Source of the DNA: a virus
Strand: one strand, 5' to 3'
Length of the DNA: 31,223 bases
IMG/VR virus record: IMGVR_UViG_3300025030_000324
Span: 1 to 31,223 of that record
Position numbers and translations under genes: made by a program. This document shows, in pieces, positions 1 to 5,761 of the stretch (positions are counted from its first letter, which is position 1; the number at the start of each line of letters is the position of its first letter). The notes under the pieces were generated by a model. The model saw only the letters and a list, made by a program, of their open reading frames with translations. It searched no databases and was not told the DNA's origin.

Positions 1-7
1 CTTTGGC

Positions 8-100
8 TGCCAGGCACAATGCAGTGATACGGGGCGCGGTTTATGACCATTATGGTCGCGTTGCTATGTGGGAAAACATTTTACTGCATAGTGCCTGGCA
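8..100. repeat. Long inverted repeat with internal operator-like palindromes
   Basis: Two 18-bp arms at 8-25 and 83-100 are inverted copies with one mismatch, 57 bp apart. Each arm contains the odd-centred palindrome TGCC(A/T)GGCA (8-16 and 92-100). A third perfect palindrome, GACCAT-T-ATGGTC, sits between them at 45-57. One arm fills the spacer of a leftward promoter and the other lies about 55-65 bp downstream of the expected start, so a paired operator read at DNA level is the simplest explanation. The binding protein is unknown. Confidence 0.6.
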
Positions 101-107
101 ATGTCAA
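78..107 (-). promoter_or_regulatory. Leftward sigma70-like promoter
   Basis: On the minus strand there is a TTGACA -35 box (102-107) and a TAAAAT -10 box (78-83) with an 18-bp spacer. The spacer is occupied almost exactly by one arm of the inverted repeat at 83-100. The promoter points out of the left edge, so its target genes are not in this window. Confidence 0.6.
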
Positions 108-158
108 GGTATCAAAAATCAAAGAGCAATGCAACCCTTTAATGAAGATGCTGACCTG

Positions 159-278
159 TTAGTCCTCATCTATTTTGTGCCGCTTCCACTTCCTGCGCTC
201 GTCGTGGTTCTCTAGCTGATCATCGGATTCGGAGGGAACTGCCCCTTGTGAGCTGGTATCCTTCGACTTCTCCCCCAT
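159..278 (-). CDS. Charged 39-aa protein overlapping the Gp157-like gene
   Basis: This is a very short gene that I do not recognise. It starts at an ATG (276-278) preceded by an almost perfect ribosome site, AAAGGAGGTG, with about 7 bases of spacing. That site lies inside the 3' end of the Gp157-like gene, and the two coding regions overlap out of frame for 59 bases. The product is strongly charged: an acidic middle followed by a basic RRKWKRHK stretch and an acidic end. It has no membrane segment or Cys pair. The quality of the ribosome site is the main reason to call it. It is the last gene of the leftward early operon within the window. Confidence 0.55.
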   Translation of the reverse strand: MGEKSKDTSSQGAVPSESDDQLENHDERRKWKRHKIDED

Positions 279-699
279 TTTTTAGCACCTCCTTTATCCG
301 CGCCGTGTCCGCCTCCTCCCGCTGTGGGATGATTACCTTGTACTCGGCAGGGGTCAATGATGCGTCAATCACGTCAAGCGCGGGCGGGTTCGCCTGGATG
401 GATACTTTGAACGTGCCAGCGGTCAGCTTGGCGATGCCAGCGGATTCCAGCGCGGAAAGCATGTACTCCTTCACCCGCTTCTGCTTGTTCTCCATCGCCT
501 TCCGTGCCGCCGCCAGCCGTGCCTCCTCGGTCTTGAACTTCTCGATGTCTCCGGCGAGGTCGCGCAGAAACCAGCAGTAGTTCTCAGCCTTTTCTTCGAT
601 CTGTCCTGCGGTGATGTCGGCAAGCGCAGCGGCTATCTCTTCGTCCGTCCCCGCGTTCATGTATGCGGCAAAATCTGCGGTCATTTCCCGTAAATTCAC
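220..699 (-). CDS. Gp157-like phage protein
   Basis: The 159-aa product matches the siphovirus Gp157 family (PF05565-like), known from phages of many hosts and often encoded next to recombination or single-strand-binding genes. The family is linked to phage-derived resistance in Streptococcus thermophilus, but its molecular role is not established. An N-terminal acidic region leads into a long helical, probably coiled-coil segment (about residues 33-75), then a beta-rich tail with PPALDV and a conserved YKV-IPQ stretch. The start is GTG at 697-699 with GGAGG placed well; an in-frame ATG at 682-684 has no such site. The stop of the preceding gene overlaps this start as GTGA, so translation is probably coupled. 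Recombination genes may follow left of the window. Confidence 0.8.
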   Translation of the reverse strand: MNLREMTADFAAYMNAGTDEEIAAALADITAGQIEEKAENYCWFLRDLAGDIEKFKTEEARLAAARKAMENKQKRVKEYMLSALESAGIAKLTAGTFKVSIQANPPALDVIDASLTPAEYKVIIPQREEADTARIKEVLKNGGEVEGYQLTRGSSLRIR

Positions 700-830
700 T
701 TCCCCTCCAATAGTTGCCTAACCTCTGCCAGTTCCACGAATCGTCCAATCCCTGCGGCGCGGTCGTATAGCCAGAGGCGGCGGTTGATGGTTGATATCTC
801 GATGGTGCCGATGGTGATGGTGTTAGGCAT
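696..830 (-). CDS. Hypothetical 44-aa protein
   Basis: This is a small unrecognised protein beginning MPNTITIG and rich in Ile and Arg, with no Cys pair or membrane segment. The ATG at 828-830 overlaps the stop of the upstream zinc-ribbon gene, and its own stop overlaps the GTG of the Gp157-like gene. This back-to-back packing supports it as a real link in a translationally coupled chain. A longer reading back to 899 is possible but would overlap the upstream gene more and lacks a better ribosome site. Confidence 0.55.
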   Translation of the reverse strand: MPNTITIGTIEISTINRRLWLYDRAAGIGRFVELAEVRQLLEGK

Positions 831-966
831 CTTTGGCCCCGCAGAACGGACAGCTTGGCAAGATGTCCTTGAATGGCGGCGAATAGGTGACTGTGACAAT
901 CACTTCAGCCCCGCACCTATCGCAAGAAACCTGGTAGCTCTTGCACTCCTTCACAACTCGTGGCAT
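823..966 (-). CDS. Small zinc-ribbon protein (47 aa)
   Basis: The product has two Cys pairs, CDRC near residue 15 and CPFC near residue 40, separated by a beta-rich stretch, as expected for a single zinc ribbon. Such mini-proteins usually bind nucleic acid or protein partners, but no specific role can be assigned. The start is the ATG at 964-966, preceded by AGGGGA at good spacing. A longer in-frame reading to 1089 has basic, low-complexity sequence and no clear ribosome site. Confidence 0.65.
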   Translation of the reverse strand: MPRVVKECKSYQVSCDRCGAEVIVTVTYSPPFKDILPSCPFCGAKDA

Positions 967-1015
967 ACTTTCCCCTGTCTGCTGTTTTGGGCCTCTGTTT
1001 GCGGCAGAGGCTTTT

Positions 1016-1222
1016 CTATTCGACCGTTTCGAGATCCGCGTCACGAAGCCGCTGATTCGCCAGACCCAAATTCTCTTTGGACTCTTCAAGTCGGCCCTTT
1101 AACGCCTCGATCTCGTCATCCTGCTCGCCCATTTGTGCCAGTAGCTTGCATGCGGGGCATTCGGCCTTCCACCCGGAATCGTCAAAAACTATCTCTTCGT
1201 GTCCGTCGCCACAAACTTTCAT
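1016..1222 (-). CDS. Small Cys-pair and coiled-coil protein (68 aa)
   Basis: The N-terminal half has a lone Cys near residue 4, a His, and the pair CPAC near residues 22-25, which could form a zinc site. The C-terminal half is a charged helix (residues about 33-66) likely to be a coiled coil. A consensus AAAGGAGGA precedes the ATG, and this ATG overlaps the TGA of the upstream gene (ATGA). The family is not recognised. Confidence 0.65.
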   Translation of the reverse strand: MKVCGDGHEEIVFDDSGWKAECPACKLLAQMGEQDDEIEALKGRLEESKENLGLANQRLRDADLETVE

Positions 1223-1512
1223 ACTTCCTCCTTTCGTCTCGCGTTATCCGCAATCATCGCCGCAAACACGCTCAAATCTGCGGCCTCCTCCTCCACCCTC
1301 TGCGCGGTCCCTTTGCCGCACTCAAGCTCCCAACAGGCCGTGTACAGTTCCGCGTACTCCTTCCGCGCCAACTCCAACATCTCCCGCGCGTCCTTTCCCT
1401 GCCAATCACCCTTGGCCTCGTTCTTTGGCAACGTCAGCGCCCGCCACATTGCGCGGGCATGGCGGATGACGAGGATGGCGCGGTTAATCCGGTTCTTCAG
1501 TTTCGTCAGCAT
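1219..1512 (-). CDS. Hypothetical 97-aa protein
   Basis: This is a mostly helical, basic protein with several Trp residues and an acidic C-terminal half; the family is not recognised. The ATG at 1510-1512 is preferred because GGAGG sits 6 bases before it; an upstream in-frame ATG at 1525-1527 has no such site. Its 5' end overlaps the 52-aa Cys-rich gene by 29 bases, and its stop overlaps the start of the 68-aa gene. Confidence 0.65.
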   Translation of the reverse strand: MLTKLKNRINRAILVIRHARAMWRALTLPKNEAKGDWQGKDAREMLELARKEYAELYTACWELECGKGTAQRVEEEAADLSVFAAMIADNARRKEEV

Positions 1513-1642
1513 CTGGAACCTCCACATGTTCGCATCCGTCGCAGGAATCCACCCAGCAGTAATCGCATGGCCCGCTGTCCCAATATTCGGGCGGCTCCAT
1601 TGCGTCGTATGCTGCCTGTGCCCTTTTAAAACTGTCCATCAT
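1484..1642 (-). CDS. Cys-rich acidic mini-protein (52 aa)
   Basis: The coding region reads from an ATGATG pair (1637-1642) to TAA at 1484-1486. The product contains CDYC near residues 26-29 and CDGC near 34-37, followed by a His, and ends in a very acidic tail. Two Cys pairs this close suggest a compact metal-binding knuckle. GGAGG precedes the second ATG (1637-1639) by 4 bases, so that codon may be the true start. The family is not recognised. It is one of many Cys-pair mini-proteins in this operon. Confidence 0.6.
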   Translation of the reverse strand: MMDSFKRAQAAYDAMEPPEYWDSGPCDYCWVDSCDGCEHVEVPDADETEEPD

Positions 1643-1739
1643 CCCTCCGAAACGTCGCCAGGAACTCCGCGCGGATGTCGGTCAACTCCTGCAGGAATCC
1701 GTGCCAGTGGTCGAGGGCGAGGTTCTTTAACCAGTTCAC
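1626..1739 (-). CDS. Hypothetical 37-aa protein
   Basis: A short GTG-start reading frame is coupled to the upstream gene by a GTGA overlap (1736-1739) and preceded by GGGAGG. The product is a single amphipathic helix-like sequence with several Trp/Phe/Leu residues and a basic end. It overlaps the start of the 52-aa Cys-rich gene by 17 bases. No function can be given; tight coupling and the ribosome site are the support. Confidence 0.45.
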   Translation of the reverse strand: MNWLKNLALDHWHGFLQELTDIRAEFLATFRRDDGQF

Positions 1740-2080
1740 TCCGCCCTCCCTGCCAGTTCCGCGTTGATTAATTCCTCCCAACGGGCGATGCGGACTAGGC
1801 GGTCGGGGATGGGCGATCCGTCAAACGCGACGTTTTCACACTCGTGACCTTCTATCCATACCCAAGGGCAAAAGCATTCTTCGGTGGTGGTTTCAACAGA
1901 CCTGTATCCTCCCGCTATGCAATGGAATCTGCACAACGGACACCTGTACCCCGCGTATAGAGCGACAAGGCCAGCCTTGTACGCCGTCACCATCTCATCC
2001 CCGCGATACTTGCGCCCCAGATCCGCGATAGCCAGCAGCGACTCCCGCAGGATGTGGGTTAGCACTTCTTTGATGGTCAT
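1736..2080 (-). CDS. Cys-rich 114-aa protein
   Basis: The N-terminal half is helical; the middle carries CPLC-RFHC and then CFC within about 25 residues, which could hold a zinc ion. The C-terminal part is conserved-looking but not recognised. The ATG at 2078-2080 overlaps the stop of the upstream gene (ATGA) and is preceded by AAGGGGG. The in-frame extension to 2122 is very basic and would overlap the upstream gene further, so it was not used. Confidence 0.65.
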   Translation of the reverse strand: MTIKEVLTHILRESLLAIADLGRKYRGDEMVTAYKAGLVALYAGYRCPLCRFHCIAGGYRSVETTTEECFCPWVWIEGHECENVAFDGSPIPDRLVRIARWEELINAELAGRAE

Positions 2081-2412
2081 TTCGGCCCCCTTGCTTCCAT
2101 CATGGCGTCGGCGTATCCGCACGCTTGGTTCACGATATAGCTTGTGGGCGTTGCTTCACCCGTTTTGATGATGAGTCCCTGGAGCGCCATCCCTGCGAAG
2201 TGGTCCCACGGTGTCAGTGCGAGGGGTGCCGCTGCCGGTTTCTCCTCTGCCGCCCGACCTTCCGCTATCCGGCAGGCTTCGGCGTAGGTTGTGCTGGTCG
2301 GACATCTCAGGTTTGAGGGCTTGCAGCAGTTAAGCCCGGCCTGTTTATTGAACGGGCAATCGTCACAGTACGCCCATCCCATCTCATCAAACCTCGGATA
2401 CTCCACCTTCAT
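2077..2412 (-). CDS. Cys-rich 111-aa protein
   Basis: Residues about 15-37 carry CDDC, CC and a further Cys, a spacing consistent with a metal site or an iron-sulfur-type knuckle. An Ala/Glu-rich linker and a helical C-terminal domain follow. GAGGAGG precedes the ATG, and both ends overlap neighbours by four bases (ATGA). The family is not recognised. Confidence 0.65.
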   Translation of the reverse strand: MKVEYPRFDEMGWAYCDDCPFNKQAGLNCCKPSNLRCPTSTTYAEACRIAEGRAAEEKPAAAPLALTPWDHFAGMALQGLIIKTGEATPTSYIVNQACGYADAMMEARGPK

Positions 2413-2603
2413 TCCGCCCTCCTCGCAGCTTCCCGCTGCGCCGCCGCCGCGTCATACTCCCGCGTACTCGGTGCAGTCGGTGAGCAGCTGTGTATGGTGC
2501 TCTGAATCAGCAGCACCAGTGTAATGATCACGAACGCCGACCAGAACCTGATCCGCGCCACTCTCTCCTCCCTGATTTGCCGCTGCGGCTTCCACTCCTC
2601 CAT
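2409..2603 (-). CDS. Small single-pass membrane protein (64 aa)
   Basis: A positively charged N-terminus (residues 1-18) is followed by one clear hydrophobic segment (about 20-38) and an Ala/Arg-rich tail. The segment ends in STIHSC, which loosely resembles a lipobox but lacks the usual Leu-Ala/Gly context, so an inner-membrane anchor is more likely. GGAGG precedes the ATG. An in-frame stop lies just upstream, so this is the only good start. A different frame remains open across most of this gene (2452-2718). Confidence 0.6.
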   Translation of the reverse strand: MEEWKPQRQIREERVARIRFWSAFVIITLVLLIQSTIHSCSPTAPSTREYDAAAAQREAARRAE

Positions 2604-2718
2604 GCTGCCTCCTCTCCTGATAAAATTTCAGGTCCTCTTGTGATACCTTTTTGCCGACCTTGACGCGCTCGGCTATGGCTTCGTAGCGCGTGGGCTCTCT
2701 GAGATAGTACGGCCTCAA
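2452..2718 (-). CDS. Candidate TTG-start protein overlapping the membrane gene (88 aa)
   Basis: The stretch 2604-2715 has no gene unless this frame is used. It starts at TTG (2716-2718), overlapping the TGA of the upstream gene, with GGGAGG at good spacing. The first 40 residues look like a genuine helical protein. The last 50 lie out of frame over the membrane gene and are of lower complexity. It may be a true overlapping gene, or the C-terminal part may be an extension allowed by chance. The family is not recognised. Confidence 0.4.
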   Translation of the reverse strand: MRPYYLREPTRYEAIAERVKVGKKVSQEDLKFYQERRQHGGVEAAAANQGGESGADQVLVGVRDHYTGAADSEHHTQLLTDCTEYAGV

Positions 2719-2876
2719 TAGCTCCCTCCCGCCGCGTGGCTGTGCTCCGTCCAGTACTGATGCTTGCGCCGCATGTCGATGTACGGCGGGTGTTTGAGGT
2801 AGTTGCGGCAAGGGATGCAGTAAAACTTCTCGCTGGTCCACTCCTGACATCGCGGGCATTTGTGGGGAGTGTTCAT
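2715..2876 (-). CDS. Small zinc-ribbon protein (53 aa)
   Basis: CPRC (residues about 7-10) and CIPC (about 20-23) form a classic two-pair zinc knuckle, followed by a basic, aromatic tail. The ATG at 2874-2876 overlaps the stop of the 159-aa gene (ATGA). A longer in-frame reading to 2996 is basic and lies over the upstream gene, so it was rejected. This is probably a nucleic-acid or protein adaptor; no specific role is known. Confidence 0.65.
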   Translation of the reverse strand: MNTPHKCPRCQEWTSEKFYCIPCRNYLKHPPYIDMRRKHQYWTEHSHAAGGSY

Positions 2877-3352
2877 GTGCTCACCTCTGCCGCCTGAATC
2901 TCGGTGTGGCACGATCGGCAAATGTCGGCGTCCTCGTACAATGGTGCATTGTTGCCCAGACGCCCGCCGCAACTGTCGCAAACTTCCCCATCCCATTCCC
3001 GCACTCCCATCCGCGTCAGCTCCCCGCGCAGGTAGTCAACGCGCTTGACGTTCTTGCCGTGCGCCACGTCCTCAATTGTCCGCCGCGCCGTCTCCCTGTG
3101 CATCATCGCCTGCAACTCAGGGCTGAGCGGACGCGGGCAGCCTGCGGGCTCCAGGTAGGCGTCCGTCATCACCTTTCCGCTCTCGCCGCAGATTTCTTTT
3201 GTCGCCAGCTCCCCCTTGATCAACTCCACCATGTGCTGCGCGTAGGCAAGAGAGTTGTTGGGGGAGAGGATCTTGACGGTGCGCTTGCCGAACTCTGCGC
3301 GGTAGACTCCGATTACGTTGAACGGTCCCTGTTCCTCGACATAAGTTTGCAT
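2873..3352 (-). CDS. Zinc-ribbon-tailed protein (159 aa)
   Basis: An N-terminal alpha/beta region precedes a helical middle and a C-terminal zinc ribbon with CDSCGG and CRSCH. The C-terminal motif resembles DksA/TraR-type or short phage Cys4 ribbons, but the N-terminal part is not that of DksA. The ATG at 3350-3352 is chosen because AGGAGG sits 6 bases upstream; the TTG at 3358 would overlap that site. It is the largest of the Cys-pair proteins in the early operon. Function unknown. Confidence 0.65.
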   Translation of the reverse strand: MQTYVEEQGPFNVIGVYRAEFGKRTVKILSPNNSLAYAQHMVELIKGELATKEICGESGKVMTDAYLEPAGCPRPLSPELQAMMHRETARRTIEDVAHGKNVKRVDYLRGELTRMGVREWDGEVCDSCGGRLGNNAPLYEDADICRSCHTEIQAAEVST

Positions 3353-3362
3353 GTGCAACCTC

Positions 3363-3536
3363 CTATTCGATGTCGTCCGGCAACAGTGCTTCCAGAATTA
3401 AAAATATCGGCCATATGAGGACGGCACACCACACCTTGCAGGCGGGGTGTGCCGCCTTTCGGAAAAGTTCCTTCGCGCCCCATCCAAGCAACAGATAAGC
3501 GGCTGTGATTGCTACTGGGATTAGATGTTCCGCCAT
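3363..3536 (-). CDS. Two-pass small membrane protein (57 aa)
   Basis: The frame runs from ATG (3534-3536), with AGGAGG four bases before it, to TAG (3363-3365). The product has two hydrophobic segments, about residues 5-20 and 34-52, separated by a short basic, Cys-containing loop. It is likely an inner-membrane protein. Its early-operon position argues against a lysis holin and for a host-membrane or superinfection role, which is inference only. Confidence 0.6.
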   Translation of the reverse strand: MAEHLIPVAITAAYLLLGWGAKELFRKAAHPACKVWCAVLIWPIFLILEALLPDDIE

Positions 3537-3566
3537 GCAACCTCCTGTGAGCTGATGGTTAAACCG

Positions 3567-3887
3567 TCATACTCCTACTTTTTCGCCTGTTCCGTACCAA
3601 GTGAACTCCCCATCAGCACCGACAGGGAAATGAGCGCCACAGCGGGCACAGAACGTCCCACTGTAAAAGCCGGGATCCCGTGCGTAGGTTTCAGCTAAGG
3701 CTTGCCCCATGGTAGTAGCGCCCCCGCACTTGCCGTGCGTGTAGGTGCGACGGACTGGACGAACAAAGCCTTTTGCCCGCTCTTCAACAGAAAGCACGAC
3801 ATAGCCTTTCTGCATCCCCGTTGCAGGGTCGATTTCGCGATGGTCCGGTGTGACAGGTGATCCGTCAGTGAGTGTAGTTTTGTCCAT
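3567..3887 (-). CDS. Conserved phage protein with Cys-rich centre (106 aa)
   Basis: The central and C-terminal sequence (HGKCGG, TMGQALAETYARDPGFY, CARCG) looks like a widespread small protein of phages and prophages whose function is unknown. The Cys residues around 54 and 80-83, with nearby His, suggest one zinc site. The gene begins with ATG after AAAGGGG and overlaps the upstream 74-aa gene by 23 bases. Confidence 0.7.
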   Translation of the reverse strand: MDKTTLTDGSPVTPDHREIDPATGMQKGYVVLSVEERAKGFVRPVRRTYTHGKCGGATTMGQALAETYARDPGFYSGTFCARCGAHFPVGADGEFTWYGTGEKVGV

Positions 3888-4089
3888 TGTGGATCCCCTT
3901 TCTTGTGGCTGCTTCCACGTTGGCGGCTCTTACCACCTTTTCCAAAGCCGCTGCATCATCGGTTACGACGGTGAGCAACAGCGTGTCATCTGTTACCCCC
4001 GGCCCTCGCTCGAAAACGTACCCAGCCACAGACAGATGGCGGTCGAAAATCGGCAGTTTCCAGTCATCTATTGCAATTGCTGCTTTCAT
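3865..4089 (-). CDS. Hypothetical 74-aa protein
   Basis: A compact alpha/beta sequence starts MKAAIAIDDWKLPIF and contains a beta-rich VTDDTLLLTVV stretch. This resembles small phage proteins described only as hypothetical. GGAGAGG precedes the ATG at 4087-4089; a longer in-frame start at 4110 lacks a ribosome site. No catalytic motif is visible. Confidence 0.6.
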   Translation of the reverse strand: MKAAIAIDDWKLPIFDRHLSVAGYVFERGPGVTDDTLLLTVVTDDAAALEKVVRAANVEAATRKGIHNGQNYTH

Positions 4090-4177
4090 CGTCCCTCTCC
4101 AAAATAGCACTCCGTCGCCACTTCCTTACACCTCCCCTCCCGCCCAGCGCGGCAGGGTCCAGCGGGTGATACGCATG

Positions 4178-4360
4178 TTAAACCGACTCGCTGTCCAGAA
4201 TTTCCCACCCTACGATAAAGCGGGAATCCCCGGCTACGGAGGCCAATCTCCCCCGGTATAAAAAATGATGCCAGGCAGAGTTGATTCGGTAGTTTTCCAT
4301 TTGTTCGGATATGATGTAGTTTTCGAGGTACCAGTCACAGCCACCGTAGTAGCCGCTCAT
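4178..4360 (-). CDS. Hypothetical 60-aa aromatic-rich protein
   Basis: The product is rich in Tyr and Trp and has no membrane segment or Cys pair. The ATG overlaps the stop of the 167-aa gene (ATGA), but the ribosome site is weak, so it probably depends on coupling. The family is not recognised. Confidence 0.5.
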   Translation of the reverse strand: MSGYYGGCDWYLENYIISEQMENYRINSAWHHFLYRGRLASVAGDSRFIVGWEILDSESV

Positions 4361-4860
4361 GGCCGCACCGCCACCATTGGCTTGCCGTCCTTGTCCAGCC
4401 GAGGGTGCATCCCGCCAAACAGCCCACCCTTGACGTACTGGACCCCGGTCAGGTGGTCCGTGTACAGGGTGAGACCGGAACGTTTGCCGAAGAACTCCCC
4501 CGGTTTTCTGTTGTCTGTGTCGTCATACCCCCACCGGAAACGATTTGCTACCAGAGCCACGACAACAATTACAGCAATGAAGATAATCAGTTTCACTTCG
4601 CCCTCCCACGGTTTAACCAAGCGGCTCGACCCGCCGAGCCGGTAAAAGTTGAGTGCAGCCGTTAAAAGTGACTGCGGTTCAGCCGCAAAACCCGTTCTAA
4701 CCGCCTCCAGGGTGACGACTGCGCCCTGTTTGCGGCATTCTGTTGCTAGGTCGCTCGCGGCTTCGATACTGAGCGGCCGCGGGTTGATGACCGTGCGCGC
4801 CGTGCCGAATCCGCTAGGTTGCGGGAAAATGCTAGTCACTATCACGTTGTAGCGTTCCAT
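4357..4860 (-). CDS. Membrane protein with DUF6440-like C-terminus (167 aa)
   Basis: Residues 1-85 form a soluble part starting MERYNVIVTS. A single membrane segment follows at about 89-106, and the C-terminal part (TDHLTGVQYV, LDKDGKPMV) resembles DUF6440, a small beta domain common in phages. A GTG at 4594-4596 sits exactly before the membrane segment and has GGGAGG five bases upstream. A 79-aa membrane-anchored DUF6440-like protein could therefore be made separately. The gene may be a fusion or an in-frame nested pair. The main ATG has GGGAGG at five bases. Confidence 0.6.
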   Translation of the reverse strand: MERYNVIVTSIFPQPSGFGTARTVINPRPLSIEAASDLATECRKQGAVVTLEAVRTGFAAEPQSLLTAALNFYRLGGSSRLVKPWEGEVKLIIFIAVIVVVALVANRFRWGYDDTDNRKPGEFFGKRSGLTLYTDHLTGVQYVKGGLFGGMHPRLDKDGKPMVAVRP

Positions 4861-4884
4861 GACTGCCTCCCTGTGAGGGGTTAG

Positions 4885-5166
4885 CTACGCCGTTACGGGT
4901 TCCCCGGTGTCTGCATTGACCACGCGCCCCATCTCTGACGCAGTAGATAACCTTATCCATCTGTCGGGTTGCGAGAACATCAGGATTGGATCGCTCCACT
5001 CATCCGGAAATTCGCCGTGAGGTGTCTCACGCTGAAGCTTCCGGTTAAAATTGTCGTTTTTAACTATGGATGGAATTAGCTCCGCTACTTTCTCGCCACA
5101 GCCTAAAATATCTGTCGCCTGTGCGGGCTGCCTGGCTTTCTTGCTCATCAGTACAAGGACTTTCAT
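4885..5166 (-). CDS. Hypothetical 93-aa protein
   Basis: This is a soluble unrecognised protein with a hydrophobic first eight residues, then a basic stretch and a mixed alpha/beta body. AAAAGGAG precedes the first ATG. An in-frame ATG at codon 8 is a weaker alternative. It belongs to the leftward early operon; no motif gives a function. Confidence 0.6.
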   Translation of the reverse strand: MKVLVLMSKKARQPAQATDILGCGEKVAELIPSIVKNDNFNRKLQRETPHGEFPDEWSDPILMFSQPDRWIRLSTASEMGRVVNADTGEPVTA

Positions 5167-5242
5167 GACATCTCCTTTTGCTGCTGTTAAACTGCCGCTG
5201 TCGCCCTCTCCTCTTCCGCCCGCCTGATCCGCTCTTTGGTCA

Positions 5243-5425
5243 TCACGCTTTCACATCCTGCTCATCTTTCGGGATCGTCGCGTACAGCGTGAGTCTCACG
5301 AAGTTACTGAGGTCGAGGCCCATTTTTTTGGCGACGGCCTGCAATTCCACCCTCTTGCTGTTCGGAATCACTACGGTCATCCGGTAGTCTCCAGTTGGTT
5401 GCGGAGTTACTCTATCCTGCTTCAT
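5243..5425 (-). CDS. Ribbon-helix-helix DNA-binding protein (60 aa)
   Basis: The sequence YRMTVVIPNS (beta strand, about residues 14-23) followed by two helices (25-34 and 40-50, with LSNFVRLTLY) is the ribbon-helix-helix plan of Arc/CopG repressors. It would act as a dimeric DNA-binding regulator, perhaps on the promoters just upstream. A consensus AAAGGAGGTGA precedes the ATG. It is the second gene of the leftward early operon, 16 bases after the first. Confidence 0.7.
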   Translation of the reverse strand: MKQDRVTPQPTGDYRMTVVIPNSKRVELQAVAKKMGLDLSNFVRLTLYATIPKDEQDVKA

Positions 5426-5441
5426 TCAAATCACCTCCTTT

Positions 5442-5588
5442 TTATTTAGAGTTTCCGTTTACCACAAAGCGGTGCAATGCATTCCGGTACGTGCCTCTTG
5501 GGTTCTCCTGCAACCACTTCATTGCATCGGCTTCGGTTTCTGCAAAATGGATGGTACCGTCCAGCACGCATTCATAAATTGTTTCCAC
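5442..5588 (-). CDS. Hypothetical 48-aa protein, first gene of the early operon
   Basis: The GTG at 5586-5588 is chosen because GAGGAGGGG lies about five bases upstream. A longer in-frame reading to 5669 would run through the promoter and operators and has no ribosome site. The short product (VETIYECVLDG to the end) has the look of a small alpha/beta phage protein, with a Glu/Ala helix followed by a conserved-looking RNALHRF stretch. No function is assigned. Confidence 0.6.
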   Translation of the reverse strand: METIYECVLDGTIHFAETEADAMKWLQENPRGTYRNALHRFVVNGNSK

Positions 5589-5629
5589 GTATCCCCTCCT
5601 CGTTATTTCCTTCACATCATCTTCGTTGC

Positions 5630-5656
5630 GTAACCTTGTAACCTTTTTGTGGTTAC
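5630..5656. promoter_or_regulatory. Candidate operator: repeated GTAACC half-sites
   Basis: GTAACC occurs at 5630-5635 and 5638-5643 and in inverted form (GGTTAC) at 5651-5656, so 5638-5656 is a dyad with a 7-bp gap. The sites cover the leftward promoter from its -10 box through its spacer. Further GGTTAC copies are at 5713-5718, overlapping the rightward -10 box, and at 5776-5781 inside the repressor gene. Binding by the adjacent XRE repressor is inferred, not shown. Confidence 0.5.
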
Positions 5657-5663
5657 CTGTCAA
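5635..5663 (-). promoter_or_regulatory. Leftward early promoter
   Basis: On the minus strand: TTGACA (5658-5663), a 17-bp spacer, then TACAAG (5635-5640). It would start transcription near 5628 and serve the early operon beginning at 5588. It is covered by GTAACC/GGTTAC half-sites, so repression is likely. Confidence 0.7.
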
Positions 5664-5693
5664 CAACATTTTATCATCTGTTGCGAATTTTCT

Positions 5694-5721
5694 TTGACAA
5701 TGGTTGGACGCTGGTTACAAT
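5694..5721 (+). promoter_or_regulatory. Rightward repressor promoter
   Basis: TTGACA (5694-5699), a 16-bp spacer and TACAAT (5716-5721) make a strong sigma70-like promoter for the XRE gene at 5762. A GGTTAC half-site overlaps the -10 box, consistent with autoregulation. Confidence 0.75.
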
Positions 5722-5761
5722 GTGCTTATAAGACAGTCACTTTCAGCGTGTGGAGGATCAC

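Noticed and set aside
3-215. Plus-strand frame of 70 codons at the left edge
   Set aside because: It runs through the leftward promoter and inverted repeat and opposes the 39-aa gene, with no supporting start.
784-1629. Long plus-strand frame of 281 codons over the early operon
   Set aside because: It has no ribosome site and low-complexity Pro/Arg/Ser content. It lies antisense to several coupled minus-strand genes.
5187-5243. 18-codon minus-strand frame after the ribbon-helix-helix gene
   Set aside because: It has a TGATG junction but is too short, and its charged sequence gives no further support.
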